This document shows, in pieces, positions 27,304 through 34,516 of a stretch of 64,000 bases of DNA. Source of the DNA: Pseudomonas sp. VD-NE ins (GTDB lineage Bacteria; Pseudomonadota; Gammaproteobacteria; Pseudomonadales; Pseudomonadaceae); contig NZ_CP134772.1 in NCBI RefSeq assembly GCF_031882575.1, forward strand, positions 4,421,001 to 4,485,000, read 5' to 3'. A program made the translations under genes and the position numbers. Each line of letters opens with the position of its first letter. Position 1 is the first letter of the stretch. Below the pieces are notes generated by a model. It made no database searches and was not told where the DNA came from. It saw nothing but the letters and a program-made list of their open reading frames with translations.

Positions 27304-27346
27304 TATCAGTGAACGAGCATTTCACCTGCCCATGGCGGGACAAGCT

Positions 27347-27709
27347 TTACGCCTTCACCTCAACGTTATCCAACGCCTGATTCACCGCCAACTCCCCCAA
27401 CATCACCACCTGCGCAATGCCCAGCGCGGTTTTGCGGTGCGAGGGCTCGAGTGCGGCGGCGAAATTGTTGAGCATTTCCGAAGCGGAACTCAGCGTTTCA
27501 CTGGCGTTGGCCAGCAGGGATTCCGAGTCGTACTTGGGGTTGGCGAGGTACATGCGCTCGGGCTCGTTGACGCTGGACATGATGTGGCCGGCGGGAAGGA
27601 GATAGTGATCGAGGGCGCGTTCGGCGGCTTCGTGGAGTTTTTTGGGGTTGAGGGAATCGTAGGGGGATGCGGGATCGGTTTCTGGTGGATTCGGTGTTGG
27701 TTTGAACAT
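27347..27709 (-). CDS. DUF6124-family small protein
   Basis: 120 residues from ATG 27709, which has AGGAG seven bases upstream. The open frame continues 213 bases further up but that region is a structured leader. The sequence (KKLHEAAERALDHYLLP, SESLLANASETLSSASEMLN) is helical, without Cys or signals, and matches the Pseudomonas DUF6124 family from memory. Such genes are common, often with a paralogue nearby, but their role is unknown. It faces the terminator of the permease gene. Confidence 0.7.
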   Translation of the reverse strand: MFKPTPNPPETDPASPYDSLNPKKLHEAAERALDHYLLPAGHIMSSVNEPERMYLANPKYDSESLLANASETLSSASEMLNNFAAALEPSHRKTALGIAQVVMLGELAVNQALDNVEVKA

Positions 27710-27935
27710 GGTGTAACTCCTGACGGATGAACGAAAAGGAGCCATCACTCTCGCTACCAAACGAAGGGTGGAGGCCATACGCAGGTTGGTAGACCGGTCG
27801 TCAGGAACCCCGGCGCATCCGAAGACGCCCCGCGCATGACCACCATAAAACGAAGACGAGAACGCCCTCGCAAGACAGTAGTCTTGTGCTTCTGACGGAG
27901 ACGGGCTACCAAACCCGATCACTGGTTTTCAGTGA
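27710..27935 (-). promoter_or_regulatory. Long structured leader of the DUF6124 gene
   Basis: On the minus-strand transcript the segment 27916-27892 (GGTTTGGTAGCCCGTCTCCG, then TCAG) can pair with 27805-27784 (CTGACGACCGGTCTACCAAC, then C) in an imperfect stem of about 18 pairs. Enclosed are a hairpin CAAGAC-AGTA-GTCTTG (27871-27886) and a GGCG/CGCC hairpin. A further TCACTG/CAGTGA hairpin is at 27919-27935. A third related TTTGGTAG copy lies near 27760. The nested stems suggest a regulatory RNA element or attenuator ahead of the gene. The open frame through it is probably chance. Confidence 0.45.
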
Positions 27936-28149
27936 CGTAGGGACGATAGAACCTGCGGGCTAGAGGCACAAGCCGGGGGATTCTGTCTTAGGTGTAGGGG
28001 GATGCGCAAGGAAGTGTAGGCTCAGGACTGCAGTAACAGACTTCTATTAAACAGACACGTATTTTCCGTTTGGAAAGGCTTTACTGGCACGCTGATTGAT
28101 CCAAGTACTGTCAACAGCACAGAGAGTATTGCGTTCTTTTCAAGCGCTG

Positions 28150-28180
28150 TCCGTCGCGCCGATGATGGATTGGACTGACC
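28150..28180. other. attL: left prophage attachment site, copy of the dusA 5' coding region
   Basis: The segment is almost identical to the start region of dusA at 62799-62829: 27 to 28 of 31 bases match, including an unbroken ATGATGGATTGGAC (28162-28175). It encodes SVAPMMDWTD in frame but runs into a stop at about codon 8 after it. This is the mark of a dusA-targeting integrative element. Differences at the outer bases suggest the site pair is old or arose by recombination between related att sites. Confidence 0.88.
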
Positions 28181-28229
28181 TCTCTCCTAGCTCCCACAAA
28201 TAAAGGCCCAAACACCTCCCCGCCAAACC

Positions 28230-28249
28230 GCGTACCAGTTGCGTACCAG
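28230..28249. repeat. Two direct GCGTACCAG repeats, possible integrase arm-type sites
   Basis: The copies are 11 bases apart, one helical turn, 50 bases inside attL. Their core GTACCA is the complement of TGGTAC, which recurs at 62644, 62665 and 62740 next to the integrase gene and attR. Tyrosine integrases of the lambda type bind such repeated arm motifs on both sides of the crossover site. Confidence 0.4.
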
Positions 28250-28447
28250 CTTTGCCTTCCCCCCCTCTTCCTCCTATCCCTCCTGCCGACTGCTGTAGCA
28301 AATTTTAAGCATCCGTTTTCGGGTCCAATCCCAGCACTGTTCATCCTGGCTGCAGGCGATTTCGTGAGCGTTACATTAGGTGCATGGAAGGCTAGCACCG
28401 TCCCCGTCTGTGCTTGACCCCGTTTTCAGGTTGACCCATGGGAAAAA

Positions 28448-28722
28448 GGTAATATTGGTAATGTTCTTTTTTATTTCAGAAATAACTCAATAAATACAAA
28501 GACTTACAGATGAACCACAAAGGTAATAATAGGGTAAGGAAAAGGTTAGAAAATTACCTTTAGCCGTAGTAATTTTAGCCATTCATGAACCCCTTTAAAA
28601 TCAAGCACTTGGCAAAATATTACCTCCTGCCTTACCAAATATTACCTTCAAAGGTAATACGTCAAAGCCACGTTCTATAAGGGCTGTAGACAATTTCCGG
28701 CATCGACTTACCAAAATTACCC
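28448..28722. repeat. Cluster of GGTAAT/ATTACC motifs in AT-rich DNA
   Basis: About ten short copies of GGTAA or TTACC on both strands occur in 275 bases: near 28448, 28457, 28521, 28533, 28553, 28618, 28632, 28641, 28653, 28708 and 28716. They include a perfect 9-bp inverted repeat TATTACCTT-CA-AAGGTAATA at 28640-28659. The spacing is irregular. The block precedes the first cargo genes and may be a multi-site operator or binding region for a phage protein. Confidence 0.5.
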
Positions 28723-28796
28723 TTTTCCCAGCCTCGAACTGAAATCAGTGATGAGGCGCCCTGCTATGCTTTCGATTTTTGAAAGGAGTCGAAGAT

Positions 28797-29012
28797 ATGG
28801 CAAACGAGTATTCCCTCTACGCGACGCTCGAAAGGATGTACGAAAACCAAATTGCGATTGAAGCCGCTCTGATGGAACTGACGCTGTTAGCAGAGCAGCA
28901 AGGCTTTGGCGAAGCCGGTGACAACGCAAGGGGCGCCTTGAGTCGCATCGGCGAAAACGCAGGCTTCATAAAGCAGGGGTTGGCTCGGTTGAGATCGATT
29001 GAAAAAAATTAG
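28797..29012 (+). CDS. Small hypothetical protein, 71 residues
   Basis: The ATG at 28797 has AAAGGAG eight bases before it, an excellent ribosome binding site; the in-frame start six codons earlier overlaps that site. The protein is helical (TLERMYENQIAIEAALMELT), acidic, without Cys or a membrane segment. It is the first gene after the attL side repeats, ahead of the methyltransferase operon. No family recognised. Confidence 0.65.
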   Translation: MANEYSLYATLERMYENQIAIEAALMELTLLAEQQGFGEAGDNARGALSRIGENAGFIKQGLARLRSIEKN

Positions 29013-29295
29013 TCGCCTGATTGCTCCACCTGTATGAATTCATCAGGTAGTTGATCGGTACCGGCGTAGGGCTATCGCTGACGAATCGAGGCGCTCGCAC
29101 CGTGCATGATCAACGCGACTATGCAAAAATCGACGCCTCCCCTCTCGAATGAAAGGAAGCGCGGTAGCCGAGGTGCATTGAGGTGCATTACTGCTCCTCT
29201 GGCTCAAAGGATGGCTTTCTGCTAGCGTTCAGCGGGCACGTCGTTCAGCCGCATACATTGACGTTTTTTATTTTTTTGAGCTTTAGTCCATTTAT

Positions 29296-30354
29296 ATGAC
29301 CCTTAAGAAACCAAGCGCAATCGACCTGTTTTGTGGAGCAGGTGGACTCACAACTGGATTAAAGGCAGCTGGATTCTCAGTACTTGCAGGGTTTGAGCTT
29401 AATGAAACTGCGGCAGCCACCTACAAACTGAATCATAAAAAATCAAGATTATTTATTGGTGATCTTTCTAAAATAGATCCCAAAGAAGTTATGGATAGTT
29501 TGGGATTAAAACACGGAGAATTAGACCTCCTCGCAGGCTGCCCGCCATGCCAAGGTTTCTCGACCCACAAAACACGTAACAGATCCAGTTCAGTAGATGA
29601 CATACGAAACGATTTAGTCTTTGAGGTGTTACGTTACATTAAGGTTTTCCTACCAAAAACCATCATGCTGGAAAACGTACCAGGTCTAGCCAAAGACGAA
29701 CGCATGTCAAAACTTAAAGCCGAGCTTAAAGTGCTTGGCTATGTAATAGATGATAACACTGTAAAAGTTCTGGACGCTGCTGACTTCGGCGTGCCACAAC
29801 GCCGAAAGCGTATGATTTTACAGGCCTCACTTTTCGGAGTTATCAACGAGCCTGAGAAGACAAGAACTAGAGCAACGGTAAAGCAAGCAATAGGCGCACT
29901 GCCTATACCTGGTTGTTCAGGTGATGAACTTCACGACCTACCTGTCTCTAGAAGCAAAAAAGTATCAACGATAATTGAGAACGTCCCTACCGATGGTGGC
30001 TCAAGAAGCGACCTCCCACTAGAGCTTTGGCTACCATGTCATATCAAACGACCTGGTTCTTACAAAGACGTATATGGGCGAATGTCTTGGGACGACGTAG
30101 CGCCAACAATCACTGGTGGCTGCACCAACCCTTCTAAAGGTCGATTTATCCATCCGGATCAGAATAGATCAATCACACTTCGAGAAGCCGCTTTGCTTCA
30201 GACTTTTCCCGAAGACTATAAGTTTTCGCTGAAACGAGGAAAAGATTACGCCGCGCTAATGATAGGTAACGCGCTTCCGCCCTTATTGATTAAGGCCCAC
30301 GCAAAAAAATATATACAGCATTTAAAGTCGGTTGAAACAGGGAACGTAAAATGA
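29296..30354 (+). CDS. DNA (cytosine-5) methyltransferase
   Basis: 352 residues with the C5-methyltransferase motifs in order. Motif I is DLFCGAGGLTTG (residues 10-21, AdoMet binding), motif IV is GCPPCQGF (81-88, catalytic Cys85), motif VI is ENVPGL (126-131) and motif VIII is QRRKRM (168-173). Motif IX is REAALLQTFPEDY and motif X is IGNALPP (about 323-329). The target-recognition part between VIII and IX is short, about 80 residues, so one recognition site is expected. The stop overlaps the next gene by 4 bases (ATGA). GC content is clearly lower than in the phage structural genes, indicating separate acquisition. No Vsr or type II endonuclease gene is next to it. Confidence 0.93.
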   Translation: MTLKKPSAIDLFCGAGGLTTGLKAAGFSVLAGFELNETAAATYKLNHKKSRLFIGDLSKIDPKEVMDSLGLKHGELDLLAGCPPCQGFSTHKTRNRSSSVDDIRNDLVFEVLRYIKVFLPKTIMLENVPGLAKDERMSKLKAELKVLGYVIDDNTVKVLDAADFGVPQRRKRMILQASLFGVINEPEKTRTRATVKQAIGALPIPGCSGDELHDLPVSRSKKVSTIIENVPTDGGSRSDLPLELWLPCHIKRPGSYKDVYGRMSWDDVAPTITGGCTNPSKGRFIHPDQNRSITLREAALLQTFPEDYKFSLKRGKDYAALMIGNALPPLLIKAHAKKYIQHLKSVETGNVK

Positions 30355-31961
30355 CCAAGCGCTTTGTAATGAAGTTTGACCCCAAGACTATCGAGCACTT
30401 GGGGGTTCGAATGTACTCTACGCTTCCTCCGGCTCTTGCTGAATTGATTTCCAACGCATACGACGCGGACGCATCTGAGGTAAAAATAAACCTCGCCGAG
30501 ACTGCGTCAGGGCCATCTTCTATCAGTGTTACAGACGATGGGCATGGGATGAGTGCCCTCGACATTCAAGAAAAATTTCTGGTCATTGGCAGAAATCGCC
30601 GGCAAAAAGAAGGTGATGAGCCCACTACACGATTCAAGCGGCTCGCCACAGGTAAAAAAGGACTGGGTAAACTTGCACTTTTTGGACTGTCCAAGCATAT
30701 AACCATTGACACGATTAAGGACGGACTGCGGAACCGGTTTAGCTTGGACTGGGACACGCTCATGACGTCAGAGGGTGAGTATTCACCCACTCGTGAAATT
30801 AACAACCAAAAAACCACTCGCGCGTCCGGCACCACTATCAAGCTTGCAAAGCTCAAACGTCAATCGAGCTTCGACATAGAAGCATTGGCTGATAGCTTGT
30901 CTAAGATATTTATCTCCGACACCACCTTTAGCATCATAATAAATAAAGGCACAGAGCGCGCTATCGTCAACGAACAGCGGCGATACAAACACTTCAATAA
31001 AGAATTTGAGTGGGATCTTGACGACTACATAGAAGACGACTCTAAATACAAGGATGTCATTGGGAAGCTCTTCACCGCTGAGACTCCGATTCGCCCTAAC
31101 TCTGGATTGCGCGGCATATCTATTTTTTCACGTGGAAAACTGGTGAACGCGCCCGAGTTTTTTTCAAGCAGCACCTCTAGCCACTTTTACCAATATCTCA
31201 CCGGTTGGATTCGCGCTGACTTCATTGATGAACTTGACGAAGATGTGATATCAACGAATCGTCAATCCATAAATTGGGACAATATTGAGATGGCGGAATT
31301 TCGGGAATTTCTTTCCGAAACCATATCCAAAGTTAATAATAGCTGGCGTGAAAAGAGAAGAGCAAAGAAAGGTACCACGATCAGAGAGGCCACTGGTATC
31401 GACACTGAAAAGTGGATGTCTACCATGCCTCAAAAAGTCAGGGAGCAAACCTCCATAATTCTTGACACTCTCAACAACGATGAGTCTATAACAAAGTACG
31501 TTCCCATCGTTGAAGCGCTACACGAACTAATACCAGAATACCCGGAACTGCACTGGCGGCATCTGCATTCGGCGCTTAGAGATCGCGTTCGTAGCTATTA
31601 TGAAAATCAACAATATGGAGATGCAGCTGACCAAGGAGTTAAAATCTATTTTGAAACTATCAGAAAGATCTCTGGCCTTAAGTCCGATGGCGCAGATTTA
31701 ATCGGCAAAGCCTTCGGCACACGACCTCCCGTTATTAAAGTTGCGGATGTAGATACCGATTCTGGAGATAATATTCAGAAAGGGCAGGATCATTTATCCA
31801 GAGGACTTTTCATGGGGTTTCGAAACCCTTTGAACCACTCACCCATTGACACGCTCGTCCCCAATACATTCTCAGAAGTAGACTGCTTAGATATCCTCAG
31901 CCTAACCTCGTACTTGGTCACGAGGATAGACGCCGAGAAAGAGTCGACAGAAGAGGAATGA
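30351..31961 (+). CDS. GHKL ATPase fused to a Ymh/HEPN-like RNase domain, candidate defence effector
   Basis: 536 residues. The N-terminal GHKL (Hsp90/MutL/MORC-type) ATPase shows the N box ELISNAYDADA (Glu31, Asn35, Asp38), the G1 box DDGHGM (63-67) and the G2 box GKKGLGK (101-107, lid). A helix-rich middle part (about 330-430) follows. The C-terminal 100 residues (from about 435) look like the Hypoth_Ymh/TIGR02391 domain: GVKIYFETIRKISGLKSDGA, then GFRNPLNH. RNPLNH (491-496) is an R-x4-H motif, the active-site pattern of HEPN RNases. It is translationally coupled to the methyltransferase. In MORC/MutL-like systems such ATPases accompany methylases; the HEPN tail suggests an RNA-cleaving abortive-infection output. 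Domain calls are from sequence patterns; the function is inference. Confidence 0.8.
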   Translation: MTKRFVMKFDPKTIEHLGVRMYSTLPPALAELISNAYDADASEVKINLAETASGPSSISVTDDGHGMSALDIQEKFLVIGRNRRQKEGDEPTTRFKRLATGKKGLGKLALFGLSKHITIDTIKDGLRNRFSLDWDTLMTSEGEYSPTREINNQKTTRASGTTIKLAKLKRQSSFDIEALADSLSKIFISDTTFSIIINKGTERAIVNEQRRYKHFNKEFEWDLDDYIEDDSKYKDVIGKLFTAETPIRPNSGLRGISIFSRGKLVNAPEFFSSSTSSHFYQYLTGWIRADFIDELDEDVISTNRQSINWDNIEMAEFREFLSETISKVNNSWREKRRAKKGTTIREATGIDTEKWMSTMPQKVREQTSIILDTLNNDESITKYVPIVEALHELIPEYPELHWRHLHSALRDRVRSYYENQQYGDAADQGVKIYFETIRKISGLKSDGADLIGKAFGTRPPVIKVADVDTDSGDNIQKGQDHLSRGLFMGFRNPLNHSPIDTLVPNTFSEVDCLDILSLTSYLVTRIDAEKESTEEE

Positions 31962-32500
31962 GCAAAACCTCCAAAGGTCGCGTCCAGAATGCCTTCTTTG
32001 GGCGGAACGCGGCCTTCAAAATGATAATCTCGCGCTAGGCGCTCTCCCCTAACTTTGCAATGCATGGAAACTGGCTCAATAGCCCTCTAGGCTCAGCGTT
32101 TCTAGGGGCTGGGTTCACGGCCCGCCCTTGCTTAACGGCGCCACAAGCTCTCCTTTACGACTATTTCAAAAACGTAAAACCCCGCAAAATGACTGTTTTG
32201 TGAGCCTTCCACTCCGTAAAACCGGGGGCCTTTCGGGATACTTTTAAACGCTTTAATGCCAGAGCAATTGAAGTCGGTATTGCATTTATTTTCAAAACCT
32301 TGCACTGCGTGCAATCGCTACAACGCTCACAGCCCCCGCAGCGGGCCTATGCAAAGCCGGCGTTTGCACAGCTCTGGCCTTTGCACAAAAAAGGAACGTA
32401 AACCCCGTCGGCGGGAGGGGGATAAGTGCTTTTTCAGGAGTTTTTTTCGTGGCGGCGGGATTTTCCCAAGACGGGCCAGTGATCGGATAGCCCAGGCGCA
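31962..32500. other. Gene-free stretch between defence module and HicAB
   Basis: 540 bases without a supported gene on either strand; the short minus-strand ORFs have no ribosome binding sites or recognisable domains. Small imperfect hairpins (for example around CTAGGGGCTGGG near 32103) are visible. The right end is a terminator for the minus-strand hic genes. Confidence 0.5.
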
Positions 32501-32536
32501 AAAAAGCCCCCGACAGCCAAGGCTGTGGGGGCTTGT
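32501..32536 (-). terminator. Rho-independent terminator of the hicAB operon
   Basis: Read on the minus strand, AAGCCCCCACAGCC, a two-base loop and GGCTGTCGGGGGCTT form a strong hairpin followed by a T run. It is 23 bases past the hicB stop and ends minus-strand transcription. Confidence 0.85.
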
Positions 32537-32558
32537 ATCCAGCGATCTGCCGCTGAGC

Positions 32559-32996
32559 TTAGGCCGCTACCACCTTCTCTACCTTCTCTACTGAAAGCGA
32601 GATACGACGCCCCAGCTCTTGCAGGGCGCGCTCCACGTTTTCGATCTTAGAGTGGTGGAGAAAGTCGACCAAGCGATCGACCTGGGGGCGATTAACATCC
32701 AGCCGACGGGCCAACTCAGCTTTGCTAACTCCCGACTCCAAGAGCGTATTCCACAATGCGACTTTCGATGCGGTGAGAGCTGGCAAACGCAGCACGAACT
32801 CGCCCTTAGCTTCCCCACCGGTTGGGATCGCCCGACGATCATCGACATAGATAGACAAAGCTGTCTCGATTGAATCCAGTGCGCTTTCATACGCCTCTTC
32901 CAGAGTATCGCCGGCGGCGTGCATCTCTGGGATTTCTGCACATGACAGCCAAAAGCTGCCCGGCTCTTTGTGAACATCTAACGCATAAGCAAACAT
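32559..32996 (-). CDS. hicB: HicB-family antitoxin
   Basis: 145 residues. The N-terminal part (YALDVHKEPGSFWLSCAEIP, then EMHAAGDTLEEAYESALDSI) is the degenerate RNase H-like fold of HicB antitoxins. The C-terminal half carries a helix-turn-helix (VSKAELARRLDVNRPQVDRL), used for operator binding. GGAGGG lies seven bases before the ATG. It neutralises the HicA toxin encoded upstream in the same operon. The 152-base gap between hicA and hicB, filled with short tandem repeats, is unusual because these genes are normally adjacent or overlapping. Confidence 0.93.
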   Translation of the reverse strand: MFAYALDVHKEPGSFWLSCAEIPEMHAAGDTLEEAYESALDSIETALSIYVDDRRAIPTGGEAKGEFVLRLPALTASKVALWNTLLESGVSKAELARRLDVNRPQVDRLVDFLHHSKIENVERALQELGRRISLSVEKVEKVVAA

Positions 32997-33010
32997 AACG
33001 TTACCCTCCG

Positions 33011-33128
33011 CGACTTCCTCGACTTCCTCGACTTCCTCGACTTTCTAATCTTCCTGATTTTCTCGCTTTCCTGACTTCCTGACTTCCTGACTTCCTGACT
33101 TGCTGACTTGCTGACTTGCTGACTTGCT
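33011..33128. repeat. Short tandem-repeat array between hicA and hicB
   Basis: Going up the plus strand: three and a half CGACTTCCT (9-bp) units, a degenerate part, three GACTTCCT (8-bp) units and four GACTTGCT (8-bp) units. On the hic coding strand the units read AGGAAGTCG, AGGAAGTC and AGCAAGTC. The array is purine rich and full of Shine-Dalgarno-like AGGAAG sequences. It is far too short-period and spacerless for CRISPR. Slipped-strand changes in copy number would alter the hicA-hicB distance. Confidence 0.9.
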
Positions 33129-33148
33129 GATGAGGGTACAGCTGGGCC

Positions 33149-33331
33149 TCAATCATTGAGACCCAGCTGTTTGATTATCGACTTTCTCAACCCTTCGGGC
33201 ATTTCCTTGCCCGTGTGGTCGGGAAATACGGTTGATTCGCCATTTATTGAAACCTTGAAGTGGCTACCCTTGCCGTTCTGAAACAGAACGCCTTGGGCCT
33301 TCAACCATCGCCGAAACTCGCTGTATTTCAT
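33149..33331 (-). CDS. hicA: HicA-family toxin (mRNA interferase)
   Basis: 60 residues from ATG 33331, with GAGG seven bases upstream; an ATG six bases earlier is too close to that site. The dsRBD-like HicA fold is evident (YSEFRRWLKAQGVLFQNGKG). The catalytic His lies in GSHFKV, followed by the VFPDH and GLRKSIIKQLGL segments. HicA cleaves translated mRNA and stops growth until HicB binds it. This HicA-first order is typical. It stabilises the prophage or acts in phage exclusion. Confidence 0.93.
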   Translation of the reverse strand: MKYSEFRRWLKAQGVLFQNGKGSHFKVSINGESTVFPDHTGKEMPEGLRKSIIKQLGLND

Positions 33332-33364
33332 GTGCATGCCTCATCGTCTCGGTGAAGAAATTAT

Positions 33365-33400
33365 GCAACACATATGATGCACGTGCAACATTTATGTTGC
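33365..33400. promoter_or_regulatory. Two inverted repeats upstream of hicA, likely HicB operators
   Basis: GCAACATTTATGTTGC (33385-33400) is a perfect inverted repeat apart from its two central bases. GCAACACATATGATGC (33365-33380) is an imperfect copy of the same palindrome. The centres are 20 bases apart, about two helical turns, on the same DNA face. They sit 34 to 69 bases before the HicA start, the position expected for autoregulation by the HTH of HicB. Confidence 0.65.
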
Positions 33401-33517
33401 TTAAAATTCCATCATCACAATTCGCCGTGCGCCGTCAGTCGCTCTCTTGATGTGGCGTTATAAACGCTTCGATATACTGTTTTTATATACAGCACACTGA
33501 AAAAACAGGCATCGCCG

Positions 33518-33769
33518 ATGAATAAAGAATCAACGAGAACCGTAGCGTCGGAGTCATCCGCAGTAGCGCAATGGCGGGTCATGTTGCGCGATGAGGCCGC
33601 TTTGCTCGCAATGCCCGGAGCCCATCACAAAGCATTGCTCAGGCAAGCACATGCACTGCATCAAGGCCAAATGATCGATAGCGACCATCTCGGCGATTTG
33701 CTTGAGTTAGCAGACGCGGCACTGTCCTACGCGATCGAATCGCTACTCGACCTCGAATCTGACGATTAG
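33518..33769 (+). CDS. Small hypothetical protein, 83 residues
   Basis: Helical, no signal or membrane segment (WRVMLRDEAALLAMPGAHHK, then ALLRQAHALHQGQMIDSDHL). The following gene starts eight bases after its stop, so they form an operon transcribed away from hicAB. The region 33400-33517 between hicA and this gene carries the divergent promoters; a TATACTG-like -10 lies near 33473. No family recognised; such small pairs are common cargo in Pseudomonas elements. Confidence 0.6.
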   Translation: MNKESTRTVASESSAVAQWRVMLRDEAALLAMPGAHHKALLRQAHALHQGQMIDSDHLGDLLELADAALSYAIESLLDLESDD

Positions 33770-33777
33770 GAGAAGCC

Positions 33778-34074
33778 ATGTACGTACTGGTCACACCCAT
33801 GCGCTTGCGTGGCGTCGCGCTGGATCCGAAAGAGCGGCGTCGTTATTCGGCGATCCGGGGCAACGTCATGGTTAACTCTACTGCGTGCCATGAGTTAGGC
33901 CGAGCTGCCAACATTGCTCGCGTTATGGTGGGAATGCCGCTTGATCCGGATCCGCTACCGCCTCTGCTTGATGCGACCCTGGCTGGGATGGCCGTAACCG
34001 GTTTCGTCTTGAGTGGAATTGAATACATCGACGGCTGCGCTTACGCACAGTCTTGGTGGTGCCGGCAGGAATAG
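33778..34074 (+). CDS. Small hypothetical protein, 98 residues
   Basis: ATG preceded by AGGAGA at 5 bases. The protein has three Cys residues and a moderately hydrophobic segment in its C-terminal half (TLAGMAVTGFVLSGIEYIDG). That half is not long enough to call a membrane helix confidently. Cotranscribed with the gene before it. A perfect hairpin follows its stop. Function unknown. Confidence 0.6.
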   Translation: MYVLVTPMRLRGVALDPKERRRYSAIRGNVMVNSTACHELGRAANIARVMVGMPLDPDPLPPLLDATLAGMAVTGFVLSGIEYIDGCAYAQSWWCRQE

Positions 34075-34080
34075 AAGGAT

Positions 34081-34101
34081 GCAGGGGCCAATGGCCCCTG
34101 C
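34081..34101 (+). terminator. Perfect hairpin after the small-gene pair
   Basis: GCAGGGGCC-AAT-GGCCCCTGC is a perfect 9-bp stem seven bases after the stop at 34074. There is no T run, so termination may be weak or rho-dependent. Confidence 0.5.
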
Positions 34102-34228
34102 TATTGACGCGTTATATTTCCCGAGCGAGAACGAACAGGCGGACAGTCCAATAGACTGCTTGGAGCGCTCGAATCATTTCTTCAGGTAGATAACGATTTA
34201 TAAGTATCTTCATATAAAGATGCTCAGA

Positions 34229-34286
34229 GAGTTGGCAGGAACCGCTACCTGCAAAGGTGCGGGGTGTCCTACCCGTCTAGCAACTC
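34229..34286 (-). ncRNA. Possible small structured RNA resembling phage C4-type antisense RNA
   Basis: On the minus strand, GAGTTG and CAACTC close a 58-base element. Inside are GGGT-AGGAC-ACCC and ACCT-TTGC-AGGT hairpins, with an alternative GCAGG/CCTGC pairing. The start GAGTTGCTAGACGGGTAGGA resembles the C4 antisense RNA class of phages P1 and P7 from memory; a covariance search would decide. No promoter is proven. Similar GGTTGGTAG words occur in the DUF6124 leader. Confidence 0.35.
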
Positions 34287-34516
34287 AACCCGCCAAAAAA
34301 GAAACTTATCAACGCAACTCGTTAAATAATGATTATTTCCTAATTAGGGAAAAGCTCAGAACTAACGTCTTTTGACAAGTATTCTTGCTTGACTGGTCTG
34401 TCACAGAGCCATACTCTTTGAAATTCCGGTATCAAAGAAGCAAAACCTCGGGTAGTTGGGAAGGATGCTAACACAGCTTTTCTGACGTGGAACAGCCAAT
34501 GCGGCACATCCGAGGA

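Larger units (their letters stand above)
28181..28796. other. Gene-free left prophage end with repeat motifs
   Basis: No gene is supported in this 616-base stretch; the minus-strand ORF over it reads through the att site and looks spurious. It holds two direct copies of GCGTACCAG (28230-28238 and 28241-28249), whose complement contains the TGGTAC motif also found three times near attR. These may be integrase arm sites. An AT-rich part with many GGTAAT motifs follows. Confidence 0.6.

Noticed and set aside
28111..28398. Minus-strand frame over attL
   Set aside because: Reads antisense through the dusA att repeat and phage-end sequence; Arg/Gly rich and unlikely to be translated.
28400..28440. 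TTGACCC repeats near the prophage left end suggesting an IS remnant
   Set aside because: No transposase fragment or inverted terminal repeats could be found around them.
31962..32500. Short coding sequences in the gap after the ATPase gene
   Set aside because: Only short frames without start signals; no conserved motif visible.
33011..33128. Possible CRISPR array
   Set aside because: Units are 8-9 bases, directly abutting, without spacers and without cas genes.
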